Below are positions 6,460 through 13,378 of a stretch of DNA of 16,034 nt, piece after piece; position 1 is the stretch's first letter, and the number at the start of each line of letters is the position of its first letter. Location: contig DATDCV010000034.1 of assembly GCA_036524155.1 (NCBI GenBank), forward strand, positions 1 through 16,034, in the 5' to 3' direction. The notes under the pieces are model-generated. The model saw nothing but the letters and a program-made list of their open reading frames with translations. It was not told where the DNA came from and ran no database searches. The translations under genes and the position numbers were made by a program. This stretch comes from DATDCV01 sp036524155. Its GTDB lineage: Bacteria > Verrucomicrobiota > Verrucomicrobiia > Limisphaerales > UBA8199.

Positions 6460-6756
6460 ATGCGCGTCTCCGAATCAACGGCACGATTTTGGTTCACGGC
6501 TCGCTTCGTTTTTTGGGTGGCGTTGACGTTGTGGTGTTACGTCAGTTGGTTCTATCGCACCGCGCGTCGTGATGGCGTCGGTGTCGCTTTTCTCCTGCTC
6601 GGCGGTTCTTTTGCTCTCATTGAGGTTCTGTTATGGGCAGACCGGCGGCTTCGCCGACGCAAAGGCATGCGGTGGGTCAGCAGATTCTACCTGACGATAG
6701 TTTGGGTTTGCGTGGCGGTGGTTTTGATTACGGGTTGGTGGATTGTGAAATCTTGA
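6460..6756 (+). CDS. Cassette 8 protein, small membrane protein of unknown function
   Basis: This 98-aa protein has three hydrophobic segments: about 10-31 (FWFTARFVFWVALTLWCYVSWFY), 40-59 (GVAFLLLGGSFALIEVLLWA) and 75-95 (YLTIVWVCVAVVLITGWW). A strongly basic loop, RRLRRRKGMRW, lies between segments two and three and should face the cytoplasm. No family is recognised. It is the first gene after promoter module copy 1 and so the cassette most likely to be transcribed from it. The ATG is 10 nt inside the cassette. Confidence 0.73.
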   Translation: MRVSESTARFWFTARFVFWVALTLWCYVSWFYRTARRDGVGVAFLLLGGSFALIEVLLWADRRLRRRKGMRWVSRFYLTIVWVCVAVVLITGWWIVKS

Positions 6757-6770
6757 GATGACAACGACGC

Positions 6771-6864
6771 GGCCTAACACCAGGCGCGGTAGCCAACGCC
6801 GGGAGTTCGTCTCGGTTGGAATTTCGGCGTTGTTGGCCCGGCGGGGCTGCGCTCATCGTTCGGC
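6771..6864 (+). other. attC: attC I (end of cassette 8)
   Basis: R'' GGCCTAAC (6771-6778) is complementary to TTAGGCC at 6450-6456 (plus the G lost at 6449). The stem AGCCAACGCCGGG pairs with CCCGGCGGGGCT with an extra A and one mismatch, less regular than the other sites. R' is GTTCGGC (6858-6864), with crossover at 6858|6859. Confidence 0.78.
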
Positions 6865-6876
6865 GTAGGTGGCGTT

Positions 6877-7131
6877 ATGTGGCAGAGCTACATTTTTGGC
6901 ATGCATTGGAAGCATGGTGGCAAGATGTATTACGATGAGTTGACTGCGGAGTCGCAAGAAGAGGCGGCTGGGTATTTTATTGACCACTGCCGCGACGACG
7001 TCAGCTTGGTTCGCGTAGAGTTGGTTGGCCCAGATCACGGAGGCACTCGGGAGTATGCTCATTCGCCGGTTTCGCCTTTCGACCCCTTGAGGGCACGTCG
7101 CCGATTGGACAAGGATGAGGATGCCAGATGA
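6877..7131 (+). CDS. Cassette 9 protein, small soluble protein of unknown function
   Basis: This 84-aa protein has no membrane segment. Its sequence (SYIFGMHWKHGGKMYYDELTA, then SQEEAAGYFIDHCRDDVSLVRVELVGP) alternates beta- and helix-like stretches, plausible for a small alpha/beta fold. The tail is Arg/Asp-rich (RARRRLDKDEDAR). No family is recognised. It starts 18 nt inside its cassette and stops 7 nt before the R'' box of attC J, so it fills the cassette. It would be second in line from the promoter at 6343-6370. Confidence 0.7.
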   Translation: MWQSYIFGMHWKHGGKMYYDELTAESQEEAAGYFIDHCRDDVSLVRVELVGPDHGGTREYAHSPVSPFDPLRARRRLDKDEDAR

Positions 7132-7138
7132 GATTCGC

Positions 7139-7231
7139 GCCGAACAAGCGCACTTCAGGCAACGGCGCGATCGCGCTCTTGTTTTCAACTCAAGGCCTCA
7201 GCCGCGCCGTGCCTGAGTGCGAGCGTTAACG
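7139..7231 (+). other. attC: attC J (end of cassette 9)
   Basis: R'' GCCGAAC (7139-7145; CGCCGAAC with one more base) is complementary to GTTCGGCG at 6858. The 5' arm GCACTTCAGGCAACGGCGCG pairs with CGCGCCGTGCCTGAGTGC, leaving an extra T and an extra A. R' is GTTAACG (7225-7231), with crossover at 7225|7226. Right after it begins the minus-strand portal relic. Confidence 0.92.
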
Positions 7232-7537
7232 GGCAATGGTCCCGTGAATGAGCGCCCGCTCCTGCGCGACACTCCTCCCATCCGGCAACACCTCGCCCCG
7301 CTTCAGCCGCTCCAGCATCGTCTCGCGGCTGATCGCACCCGAACGCCACGCGGCCACCACCGCCGTGATCTCCTCGCCCGACATCGCGCGGGCACCAAGG
7401 TCCGTGTTCATGGCGAAGCTCACCTGGCCACTCAGCGCCCGCAGATCCCCGCCCTCAACCCACCACTGCGCGATCTGCAGCACCCGCGACAGCGACTCAT
7501 TCACACTCGCCACAATCGAGCCGAGGCCGCTCAAGCT

Positions 7538-7568
<31 letters not shown>

Positions 7569-7779
7569 CCGGAGCAGAAGGGGAGTTAACAGAAGGGAAC
7601 GAAGCTAACGAAGGTTGAGGATTCGGAGCCCAGAGCTCGTGAATGCACTGCGGACCGTCCATTCGCAGGACCCGGATCCGATCCGCGTCGCGCAGCACAA
7701 CTTCGACGAGCGTCACAGCTCCGTCGATACGCTCGACCTTCCAGTTGAGGATGTCCTCCGCCCGCCACAACGAGACGTG

Positions 7780-7812
7780 AGGTTGAGAGTTGAGAGTTGA
7801 GGGTTGAGAGTC
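7780..7812. repeat. Heptamer tandem repeat 2 (GTTGAGA)
   Basis: Four tandem units (GTTGAGA, GTTGAGA, GTTGAGG, GTTGAGA) are followed, as in repeat 1, by GTCCGG. On the coding strand it encodes the SQPSTLNSQP stretch of the portal relic. Confidence 0.85.
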
Positions 7813-7813
7813 C

Positions 7814-7834
7814 GGCGCTTTCGGAGAAAGCGCC
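7814..7834. repeat. 9-bp perfect hairpin repeat
   Basis: GGCGCTTTC (7814-7822) and GAAAGCGCC (7826-7834) form a perfect stem around a 3-nt loop, directly after heptamer repeat 2. It looks like a dispersed hairpin repeat inserted into the portal relic. Confidence 0.7.
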
Positions 7835-7966
7835 CTACCAGTGGGAAAATCGGGCAGCACCAACGAACCCCCACGGCCCACAGAAAGCACCTCACTAACC
7901 ACACGCCTTGCGTAATGAACGAAGCTCGTCCCCCACCCGTCGCAGTCCTCCACAAATCCACGGATT

Positions 7967-8022
7967 GACAAGCTCCCGCGAGTCCCATTCTCATCCTGGA
8001 AGGACGAGCTCCCGCGAGTCCC
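7967..8022. repeat. Direct repeat of a 20-mer inside the portal relic
   Basis: GACAAGCTCCCGCGAGTCCC (7967-7986) recurs as GACGAGCTCCCGCGAGTCCC (8003-8022), 19 of 20 identical. The repeats are in frame, giving GTRGSSS and GTRGSLS on the coding strand. This looks like repeat invasion rather than natural protein sequence. Confidence 0.8.
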
Positions 8023-8266
8023 TGATCCCTTCTCCTCCCCGAACCCCACGACCGGCGCCCGCCGAAACACCAAATCCAGATACTCCTCCAGCGTCCGCGC
8101 CGTCGCTCCAAAGAACGAAGCCCGCGCTTTGTAAGCGGCATACTCCTCCTCACTCTGCGAATCCAACCTCGGCAGATACCTCTCTCCCGCCGCCTTCACC
8201 GCATCCTCACCCGCCAGCACATCCCGCGCGCGCGACCACGCAGCCACGCTCGCGTCGTATAACGAG

Positions 8267-8299
8267 TGGGTTGATGGTTGATGGTTGATGGTTGATGGA
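8267..8299. repeat. Heptamer tandem repeat 3 (GTTGATG)
   Basis: Four tandem copies of GTTGATG are followed by GACGG. This variant of repeats 1 and 2 encodes STINHQPSTH near the N-terminus of the portal relic, outside its conserved domain. Confidence 0.85.
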
Positions 8300-8364
8300 C
8301 GGAGTAGAGGGACACTGAGCCGCGGAGCGGCAGAAGGCTGGGATGAGGGCGACTCCGGTTCCAT

Positions 8365-8553
8365 GGCGGAACAATAACCTCGGTTTTTCACGTCAGGCCG
8401 ACCTCCCGTCATCAGTCCTATCCTGCGCTGTCCCCCGCTGTCTCCCGCTGTCAGGCCCTGTCATCTTTTCGGAACAAAATTGTTGACCGCTCCCGTCCCG
8501 GTTCCATGTCCGCACATCACAAACCACTGACGCTTTTCGCCAAAAGGAGGGGG
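8365..8553. other. Short non-coding stretch upstream of module copy 2
   Basis: No gene is supported here. A short run with CGCTGTC recurring (8434-8455, in CTGTCCCCCGCTGTCTCCCG) looks like a small imperfect tandem repeat. I see no integrase gene in the place where integrons normally carry one. Confidence 0.45.
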
Positions 8554-8671
8554 GGCCATTTTTCCGATGTTGACGTTTGCCCTCACAGGCGTATAAGCAT
8601 CTCTACATGAGGAGCCTCGGCCAGAAATCGCGCCGCTTGGAACAGCAGACGGCTCGTTCGCTCAATAATCG
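8554..8671 (+). promoter_or_regulatory. Promoter/insertion-site module, copy 2 (Pc/attI-like)
   Basis: The -35 TTGACG (8570-8575), 16-bp spacer and -10 TATAAG (8592-8597) face cassette 11. The first ~65 nt align collinearly with module copy 1; similarity fades toward the end. GAGGAGCCTC takes the place of the GAGGATCCTC palindrome. The module ends at G8671|TTAGCA, the start of cassette 11, about 102 nt after the -35, against about 107 nt in copy 1. It should drive cassettes 11-14. Confidence 0.68.
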
Positions 8672-8676
8672 TTAGC

Positions 8677-9162
8677 ATGAGGACAGGTATGACAAGGCCA
8701 TTGGCTGGTATCGTGTTCCTTTTAAGCGTTCTCGTCGCGAGACCCGCCGAACTCGGGGGCACCACGGAAGCAACAGACGTCTTCGCAACAGCGCTGCGAC
8801 ACAAATTTGCCCACAACGGGTCTGGTCTGCAAAACAAGGCGGTGGCCTACTTCATTACCATTGGTGACAAGGACAGCGATCCGTCGGATGATTTAATCAG
8901 GCGATTTGTCCCCCACGTGCCCCCAGTGCGAAAGGGATCTGAGTGCCGTCACGATGAAGGCGGGTTCGTTTTTGACCGGACGTCGGGCAAGAAGGGCCTT
9001 CTGTTCCGCACGAAGAACATAAAGTGGATTTCGGATACAGAGGCGGAGCTTCAGATAGGTTATTACGAACAAGGCATGAGCGCCGATTGGAGCACCTACA
9101 CCCTCAAGAAGGATAAAGGCAGATGGACGGTCTCTGCTACCAAGCTGGAAATAATTTCCTGA
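8677..9162 (+). CDS. Cassette 11 protein, secreted protein of unknown function
   Basis: This 161-aa protein has an N-terminal signal, MTRPLAGIVFLLSVLVARPAEL (from residue 5), probably cleaved near 25. The mature part is beta-rich toward the C-terminus: FRTKNIKWISDTEAELQIGY, then WSTYTLKKDKGRWTVSATKL. That pattern (charged strand, tyrosines, 'KxKGRWTV') is common in secreted NTF2-like or small barrel proteins, but I cannot assign a family. The ATG is only 5 nt past the cassette crossover. A second ATG at residue 5 has a better signal-peptide start and may be the real one. The stop abuts the R'' box of attC K. Confidence 0.77.
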   Translation: MRTGMTRPLAGIVFLLSVLVARPAELGGTTEATDVFATALRHKFAHNGSGLQNKAVAYFITIGDKDSDPSDDLIRRFVPHVPPVRKGSECRHDEGGFVFDRTSGKKGLLFRTKNIKWISDTEAELQIGYYEQGMSADWSTYTLKKDKGRWTVSATKLEIIS

Positions 9163-9258
9163 TGCTAACAAGTCGAGGCACCGAATGAGCGGCAAGAACA
9201 TAAATTTGAAATTTGGGCGCGGTAGAGTGCCGCTCATCGGTGCTCTTTTTCGTTAAGC
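9163..9258 (+). other. attC: attC K (end of cassette 11)
   Basis: R'' TGCTAAC (9163-9169) is complementary to GTTAGCA at the cassette 11 start (8671-8677). The stem GCACCGAATGAGCGGCA / TGCCGCTCATCGGTGC has one extra A, exactly as in attC B. R' is GTTAAGC (9252-9258), with crossover at 9252|9253. Confidence 0.93.
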
Positions 9259-9262
9259 AGCT

Positions 9263-9781
9263 ATGAACAGGACGATCCTTCGCAAAATTGGCGGGGCCGT
9301 TTGTGCGACCGGCGCGGGCGTGTCGCTGCTCCTGATTGTTTTAGTCGTCATGGACATGATCGACAAAGGTGACTCGTTTTCCTTTCCCCGGTTCACGAAC
9401 GGAACTGTGATCAGTTTTGAGAACCGGATCACCGACGGAAGTGGGCGCAGAATGGCTACTGCGCTTTACTTCCCCTGCATCAGCTACCGCGATTCCGGCG
9501 GAGTTGAGCACAGTTTCTACTCAGACTATGGCTCCCTTCAGCGCAAATTCGCGGAAGGAGACCGTGTTTGTGTAGCGTATTATCCCGGCTCGAAAGGAAA
9601 TTTCGGGGAAGTCGTTGCTCCTTTCACGATGTGGGGCGCAACCGTCTGGCTGGGGTGGGTCCTGGTAGTGGGGGCGATCGTTTGCACTCTTCCCCTCGCC
9701 GTAGCCGCCTATGCGTGGTTGAACGACCGACGGGTGCGCGACATCATTTCACGCCTACACCATGTCCATCCCACTGCTTAA
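9263..9781 (+). CDS. Cassette 12 protein, DUF3592 membrane protein
   Basis: This 172-aa protein has two membrane helices, about 10-33 (GGAVCATGAGVSLLLIVLVVMD) and 122-150 (WGATVWLGWVLVVGAIVCTLPLAVAAYAW). Between them is a soluble beta-rich domain (TNGTVISFENRITDG, YFPCISYRDSGGVEHSFYSD, GDRVCVAYYPG). The order of helix, beta domain asking for 'Y.DS.G.EH.F', 'GDRV.V.YYP', and second helix is the DUF3592 pattern. That family is widespread and uncharacterised. The domain would sit in the periplasm or outer face. The start is 10 nt inside the cassette; its stop TAA is part of the R'' box of attC L. Confidence 0.85.
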   Translation: MNRTILRKIGGAVCATGAGVSLLLIVLVVMDMIDKGDSFSFPRFTNGTVISFENRITDGSGRRMATALYFPCISYRDSGGVEHSFYSDYGSLQRKFAEGDRVCVAYYPGSKGNFGEVVAPFTMWGATVWLGWVLVVGAIVCTLPLAVAAYAWLNDRRVRDIISRLHHVHPTA

Positions 9782-9871
9782 CGAGGCGAGGCACCGAATG
9801 AGCGGCAGTGACATCTATTTGAAGTTTCGGCACCGGAGCATGCCGCTCATCGGTGCTCTTGGTCGTTAGGC
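9776..9871 (+). other. attC: attC L (end of cassette 12)
   Basis: R'' GCTTAAC (9776-9782) is complementary to GTTAAGC at 9252-9258. The stem GCACCGAATGAGCGGCA pairs with TGCCGCTCATCGGTGC with one extra A. R' is GTTAGGC (9865-9871), with crossover at 9865|9866. It belongs to the sub-family of attC B, D and K. Confidence 0.93.
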
Positions 9872-9884
9872 CGCGCTCACGCCG

Positions 9885-10415
9885 ATGAGGCTCGCCATTT
9901 ATACCATTATTCTGACCTCCTGCGTTGGTTGTTCTGTCCAACCTCCAGCGCGACCCTATGACGCACAGGCTGCTCGCAGCAACGTCATCGCTGTGCTTCC
10001 ATCAGGCTGGAGCGTGATTTCTCCACCTTGGCAACAGGACCGATTCACCACGGGATACTTCATGCATCCTCAAACGGAGGCTTTTCTTTTGCTCGGGCCT
10101 GGCTCGAACTACGTGGACTGGACTGATCGCGCGGGCGGGTCGTATCGTGAGCACCTAGCGAAGGAGTGTGTTTACATCTGGATGGTGCCTGGCGATTTCA
10201 GGCCGCCATTCCCGCACTTTCCGAGCGAGCCTTGGGGCGGCAAGCAGATATACTCGTCCAGCACCCTGCGCGCTTACGGATACGAATCGCATTACATTGC
10301 AGACACCAATCAAATGGATACCATCATGAAACAGGCGACGAGGATTTCGTCGCCCGAGATCCGCATTTCGTGGTCGAGTTGGCAGCGAGACATCGAGGCG
10401 AGTCTGAAGAAATGA
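9885..10415 (+). CDS. Cassette 13 protein, putative lipoprotein
   Basis: This 176-aa protein has a lipoprotein signal with a good lipobox, ILTSC (lipidated C13; C16 is an alternative), after MRLAIYTI. The mature domain has PSGWSVISPPWQQDRF, FLLLGPGSNYVDWTDRAGG and KECVYIWMVPGDFRPPFPHF, a beta-rich tryptophan-rich globular protein. No family is recognised. It should be anchored to a membrane and face the periplasm. It starts 20 nt inside its cassette and stops 6 nt before the attC M box. It shares the two-Cys lipoprotein style of the cassette 7 product but no clear sequence similarity. Confidence 0.78.
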   Translation: MRLAIYTIILTSCVGCSVQPPARPYDAQAARSNVIAVLPSGWSVISPPWQQDRFTTGYFMHPQTEAFLLLGPGSNYVDWTDRAGGSYREHLAKECVYIWMVPGDFRPPFPHFPSEPWGGKQIYSSSTLRAYGYESHYIADTNQMDTIMKQATRISSPEIRISWSSWQRDIEASLKK

Positions 10416-10421
10416 AAGTAT

Positions 10422-10524
10422 GGCCTAACCCCACCATTCAGCGGATGCGAGCCAACCGTTTGCGTCAGTCGCAGTTCGAGCGCTTTTGGCGGCTGGCTCG
10501 CACCGCTGATGGTGATCGTTAGTC
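10422..10524 (+). other. attC: attC M (end of cassette 13)
   Basis: R'' GGCCTAAC (10422-10429) is complementary to GTTAGGCC at 9865-9872. The 5' arm CACCATTCAGCGG, continuing ATGCGAGCCAACCG, pairs with CGGCTGGCTCGC and ACCGCTGATGGTG, leaving an extra T and an extra A, as in attC F. R' is GTTAGTC (10518-10524), with crossover at 10518|10519. Confidence 0.93.
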
Positions 10525-10532
10525 GTGGCCCT

Positions 10533-10835
10533 ATGCCTGCGCTTGGATGCTACTTCACTGCCAGAGGTCGAACGTTCAATGTGGATTCGTTCCTCAAGCG
10601 AACCACCCTGGATGCGGACGCGCTTTTCTATCGTGGGCAGCCCCTCAAGGTTCCCAAAGGGAAGTTGCAGAAGGTGAGCGGGCTTTCGGTGACGATCAAT
10701 CACACCAGGGTATTCGGGGATCTGGAGCCTCAGATTGCCAAAGCTTTGAGGTTCCTACGGAAGCAGCAGAAGGAGCTGTTGCGCTTATCCCGTTTTCCGG
10801 GCGTTTCCGATCTGAGGCTGGTGTTCCCTTGCTGA
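10533..10835 (+). CDS. Cassette 14 protein, small soluble protein of unknown function
   Basis: I start this 100-aa protein at ATG 10533, 14 nt inside the cassette; ATG 10509 lies in the preceding attC and would be non-native. It begins PALGCYFTARGRTFNVDSFL and continues with RGQPLKVPKGKLQKVSGLSV and a helical segment IAKALRFLRKQQKELLRLSR. It is basic, with no signal peptide or membrane helix. The layout (short beta N-terminus, helical C-terminus) is ordinary for a small cytoplasmic protein; no family is recognised. It is the last cassette gene before the array breaks off. Confidence 0.7.
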   Translation: MPALGCYFTARGRTFNVDSFLKRTTLDADALFYRGQPLKVPKGKLQKVSGLSVTINHTRVFGDLEPQIAKALRFLRKQQKELLRLSRFPGVSDLRLVFPC

Positions 10836-10952
10836 CGGCCAGAAGGCACTTACGGTGTCGAAAGGTTTCCCGCCGAGTTGTTGGGGTTGGCGGGTTCACG
10901 TCGCATCAGCATCGAGCTTTCATTTTACCCCGGAGACTGAAGCGAATGGGAA

Positions 10953-10960
10953 CGACTAAC
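10953..10960 (+). other. attC: attC N remnant (R'' box only)
   Basis: CGACTAAC is an 8-base exact complement of GTTAGTCG at the start of cassette 14 (10518-10525), which is what the R'' box of its attC should be. No matching stem or right arm follows, so the site, and the array, seem to be cut just after this point. The 118-nt segment 10836-10953 between gene and box has no gene. Confidence 0.6.
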
Positions 10961-11030
10961 GGGTAAATATCCTACGGAGGTTATTACAGACCATCAATCC
11001 TAATTTGCACTGGCGCGCGGCGCCCACGCG

Positions 11031-11560
11031 TTAAGGTCGGCGTTTGGCCCCTGCCAGGCTCCGCGCGAGGTGGGGGCCAATCAACTGCACATAGCGCCGG
11101 GCATCTTCCGGTGCGAGGCGCTTCGCCTCGAACTGTCGCTGCACCTTCTCGGCCAGCATCGGTGCCAGCAGCACCCGCTGGGTGTCGTTGGCCACGTCGA
11201 ACACGCGCAGCCCGTCCTCCAGGCTTATGCGCCAGATTTGGTATTGCAGCGGCTGCCACAGCACCCGTTCCTTGATGCGGGTCAGCTCCGCCTGGTCGCG
11301 CACGCCGGCGGCGCGGGCGCGCGTCACAAACTCGCCCTCGTTGTTGATCCTGCCCAGGCGCAGGTCGCGCACCAGGTCGGAGATCCCGCGCGCGTGGGCG
11401 GTCTGCTCCTTGGTGAGTCCGCCGGCGCTGGCCTTCGCGCATGATCTCGGTGACCTCGATGCCGGTCGGCGAAAGGTAGCTGGTGTGGGGCGAGTCGAGC
11501 GGTTGACGCTGGTCTAGCGTCAGTATTCGCGTCAGTGACAGTCCCCTTTTCTCAGGTCAT
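11031..11560 (-). pseudogene. Frameshifted gene remnant of unknown family
   Basis: On the minus strand an uninterrupted 113-aa frame (11372 to 11031) reads RLGRINNEGEFVTRARAAGV, RIKERVLWQPLQYQIWRISL, and EDARRYVQLIGPHLARSLAG; it looks like real soluble protein. Upstream the same protein continues in another frame as SYLSPTGIEVTEIMRE. Removing one G near 11430-11434 would join them (MREASAGGLTKEQTAHARGISDLV). No ATG is found further upstream before the frame loses character at about 11560, so both ends are uncertain. No family is recognised. It faces the array and may be a leftover of what the array inserted beside. Confidence 0.55.
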
Positions 11561-11583
11561 TTGGGAGCATTGGAGAACACAAG

Positions 11584-11636
11584 GAATACAACCAACACAC
11601 AAAACGCCCCAGTTCTGCAGGGGTTTTGTTGTATTC
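11584..11636. repeat. Long two-part hairpin
   Basis: GAATACAA (11584-11591) pairs with TTGTATTC (11629-11636), and inside it CAAAACGCCCC (11600-11610) pairs with GGGGTTTTG (11620-11628) with one bulge. It could be a bidirectional terminator or a recombinase arm site. It lies 35 nt before the tRNA-like end. Confidence 0.6.
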
Positions 11637-11670
11637 TATCAATGCTACGCTGGTTCGCAATCAGCAGGTC

Positions 11671-11698
11671 AGGGAGCCGAATCCCCTCGGCTCCACCA
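11671..11698 (+). other. tRNA/tmRNA 3'-end-like sequence, possible attachment site
   Basis: The sequence from AGGG at 11671 to ACCA at 11698 resembles a T-arm (AGGGA, loop, ATCCCCT) followed by a 3' acceptor strand and encoded CCA (CGGCTCCACCA). The T-loop is degenerate (GCCGAAT where TTCGAAT is usual) and no 5' half of a tRNA lies upstream, so it is not a working gene. Such 3' fragments are left when an island integrates into a tRNA or tmRNA gene. The same bases also fold as a small hairpin (GGAGCCGA/TCGGCTCC), an alternative explanation. Confidence 0.5.
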
Positions 11699-11703
11699 CC
11701 CCG

Positions 11704-13212
11704 CTAGGTTTCGCGCGTGGCCTTGCCTGCTGCGGACAAGTTCGCCAGGTTCATCTCCGAGTATTTCCGTGACAGAATCACGCCGTCTGCGCCGGCCTTT
11801 AGCGCGGCGGCGACGGCTGCGTAGGTGTCTTCCGGGGAGGCTTTGCGGCTTTTCCCGCCGGTGGGGATCCCGATGTCAATGCCTGGCAACACGCGGCATT
11901 TCCCATTCACGCCCGCGATGGCTCGTCGCGTTTCGCGCGCGACATAGTCCGGCGAAAGACCGGCTTTGGCCAGCCCGCCGAGTTCGGCCTCGTTCCCATA
12001 GTTCAGCAGGTGGTTGTTAAATTGGAGCAACTCCTCTTTGGGCACATCGCGGAACACGGTCGAATGGATGTTCTCGATAAAGTGCGCGTAACGCTCGCCG
12101 CCGCAGTTATTGTATGCGACGACTTTCAAAAAGTCGGCTTTTTCGGCCAGGTCCTCGTAGCGGCGAGTGGCGCGGAAGATGGGGTTGAAGGAGTTCACGT
12201 GCTCGATGTGGAACCCGACCTGCAAGGTCGGGCGAACGGCTTTGACCGCGGCGCGCACGTCCGCGAGGACCTGGTGTTTGCCGATATCGAAGAGCCGGTC
12301 CCATGCGATGATCTCCGGGTTCTCGACCAGCAAGCGCCAGAATTCGACAAAATACCCATCGGATGGGCGCTGGGCCGTTAGAGCTCGTTGCACGTATTCC
12401 TCGAGCTTACGGTAGGCCGCAATCGCCCGGTCGGCGTCGATTCCCTGCCGCTTCGCCGCCTCGCGATGATGGGGGCAAAAACAGGTCACACGGTCAGGAG
12501 CGATGCTTTGGGCATGGCTGGCACCCAGGGCGTTGAGGAGCGGGCCGTTGCGTTCATTAAAGAAAAGGATGCCATCGATATCGTACGACCGGCAGTAATC
12601 GGTGACGAGGGCTTTCCAGAAGTTACGCACGTCGGGGTTGAAGAGACATTGGCTGCCGGCACGGCGGCCCTGAAGGTCAACTTCCGCGACGCCGGGAAAA
12701 CCGGGAACCGAGCTGCGCCAGACATCCTCGCACGAGCAAAACACCTTCAGCCCGCGCTGTTTCGCTTTGGGCAGGACGGCGGCCAGGAGATCGAAATCGC
12801 CGTGGTCGGTAGCCCGCGTTTCCTTGAGGATAGTGTCCCGGTAAAACTCCGGGTGTGGCATCGCATAGTTGCCGCCGTGGAAGGTTTGCTGGTCGGACTC
12901 CTGCGCGCCGTGGTCGGGGAACGGCTGGCCGGGGATTTGGCGGCCGGCGAGACCTCGCCCATAGGTAAACGCCGCCAGGAAGAGCGTGTCCACTGCGCCA
13001 CGCGTTTGGAGGATATCGAGCACCCGGTCGACCCCTTCGTCCACAAACGAAACAGCGCCGATCTGGATCCCGATCATCTTTCGCGGAGAGGCGGGCGAAG
13101 GCGGTACATCCGCCGCGGATAGCGTGCCTGGCGCCACAGCAGCAGCGACGGCGGTGAGGCCCGTCGCACCGATGAATTTACGACGTGATAAGGAAAGGTC
13201 TTTGGATTTCAC
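11704..13212 (-). CDS. Tat-exported TIM-barrel glycoside-hydrolase-like protein
   Basis: I start this 502-aa protein at GTG 13212, which places a twin-arginine signal at the N-terminus: KSKDLSLSRRKFIGATGLTA then an Ala-rich stretch ending AADVPPSP. An ATG at 13380 would add 56 residues of unlikely leader. The mature protein has barrel-type strands: KMIGIQIGAVSFVDEGVDRV, LKVFCSCEDVW, the DGILFFNERNGPL stretch (a likely active-site strand with Glu), LQVGFHIEHVN, and a C-terminal GADGVILSRKYSEMNL. Similar families in Verrucomicrobiota and Acidobacteria are called glycoside-hydrolase-like and act on periplasmic sugars; the substrate is unknown. It is divergent from the VIT gene and lies upstream of the GH38 gene on the other strand, fitting a carbohydrate-use neighbourhood. 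Confidence 0.78.
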   Translation of the reverse strand: MKSKDLSLSRRKFIGATGLTAVAAAVAPGTLSAADVPPSPASPRKMIGIQIGAVSFVDEGVDRVLDILQTRGAVDTLFLAAFTYGRGLAGRQIPGQPFPDHGAQESDQQTFHGGNYAMPHPEFYRDTILKETRATDHGDFDLLAAVLPKAKQRGLKVFCSCEDVWRSSVPGFPGVAEVDLQGRRAGSQCLFNPDVRNFWKALVTDYCRSYDIDGILFFNERNGPLLNALGASHAQSIAPDRVTCFCPHHREAAKRQGIDADRAIAAYRKLEEYVQRALTAQRPSDGYFVEFWRLLVENPEIIAWDRLFDIGKHQVLADVRAAVKAVRPTLQVGFHIEHVNSFNPIFRATRRYEDLAEKADFLKVVAYNNCGGERYAHFIENIHSTVFRDVPKEELLQFNNHLLNYGNEAELGGLAKAGLSPDYVARETRRAIAGVNGKCRVLPGIDIGIPTGGKSRKASPEDTYAAVAAALKAGADGVILSRKYSEMNLANLSAAGKATRET

Positions 13213-13378
13213 GGCCAGATTCTCACCGCGACGGGCCTCGGGCACAAGGCCGAACAGGGGTGTGTCGGCGTCGTACTGTGTATCCCTCTGAGAAGAGGTT
13301 CCGAAGGGGGCCAGGGAGAGCGGCGAGGGCGAATCGCGACACTTGTTCAACCCGCCAACGGCAACTACCCTGCCCGGC

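Noticed and set aside
11030..11036. A second G|TTAAGG crossover as R' of attC N
   Set aside because: The distance from R'' (70 nt) would fit, but no stem can be formed between 10961 and 11029; GTTA also occurs naturally as the complement of a TAAC stop context.
11671..11698. A complete tRNA gene
   Set aside because: Only a T-arm/acceptor-like 3' end is present, with a degenerate T-loop and no 5' acceptor, D or anticodon arms upstream.
12388..13122. 244-aa plus-strand frame
   Set aside because: Exact antisense of the Tat-exported TIM-barrel gene, which has a signal and barrel motifs; the plus frame does not.
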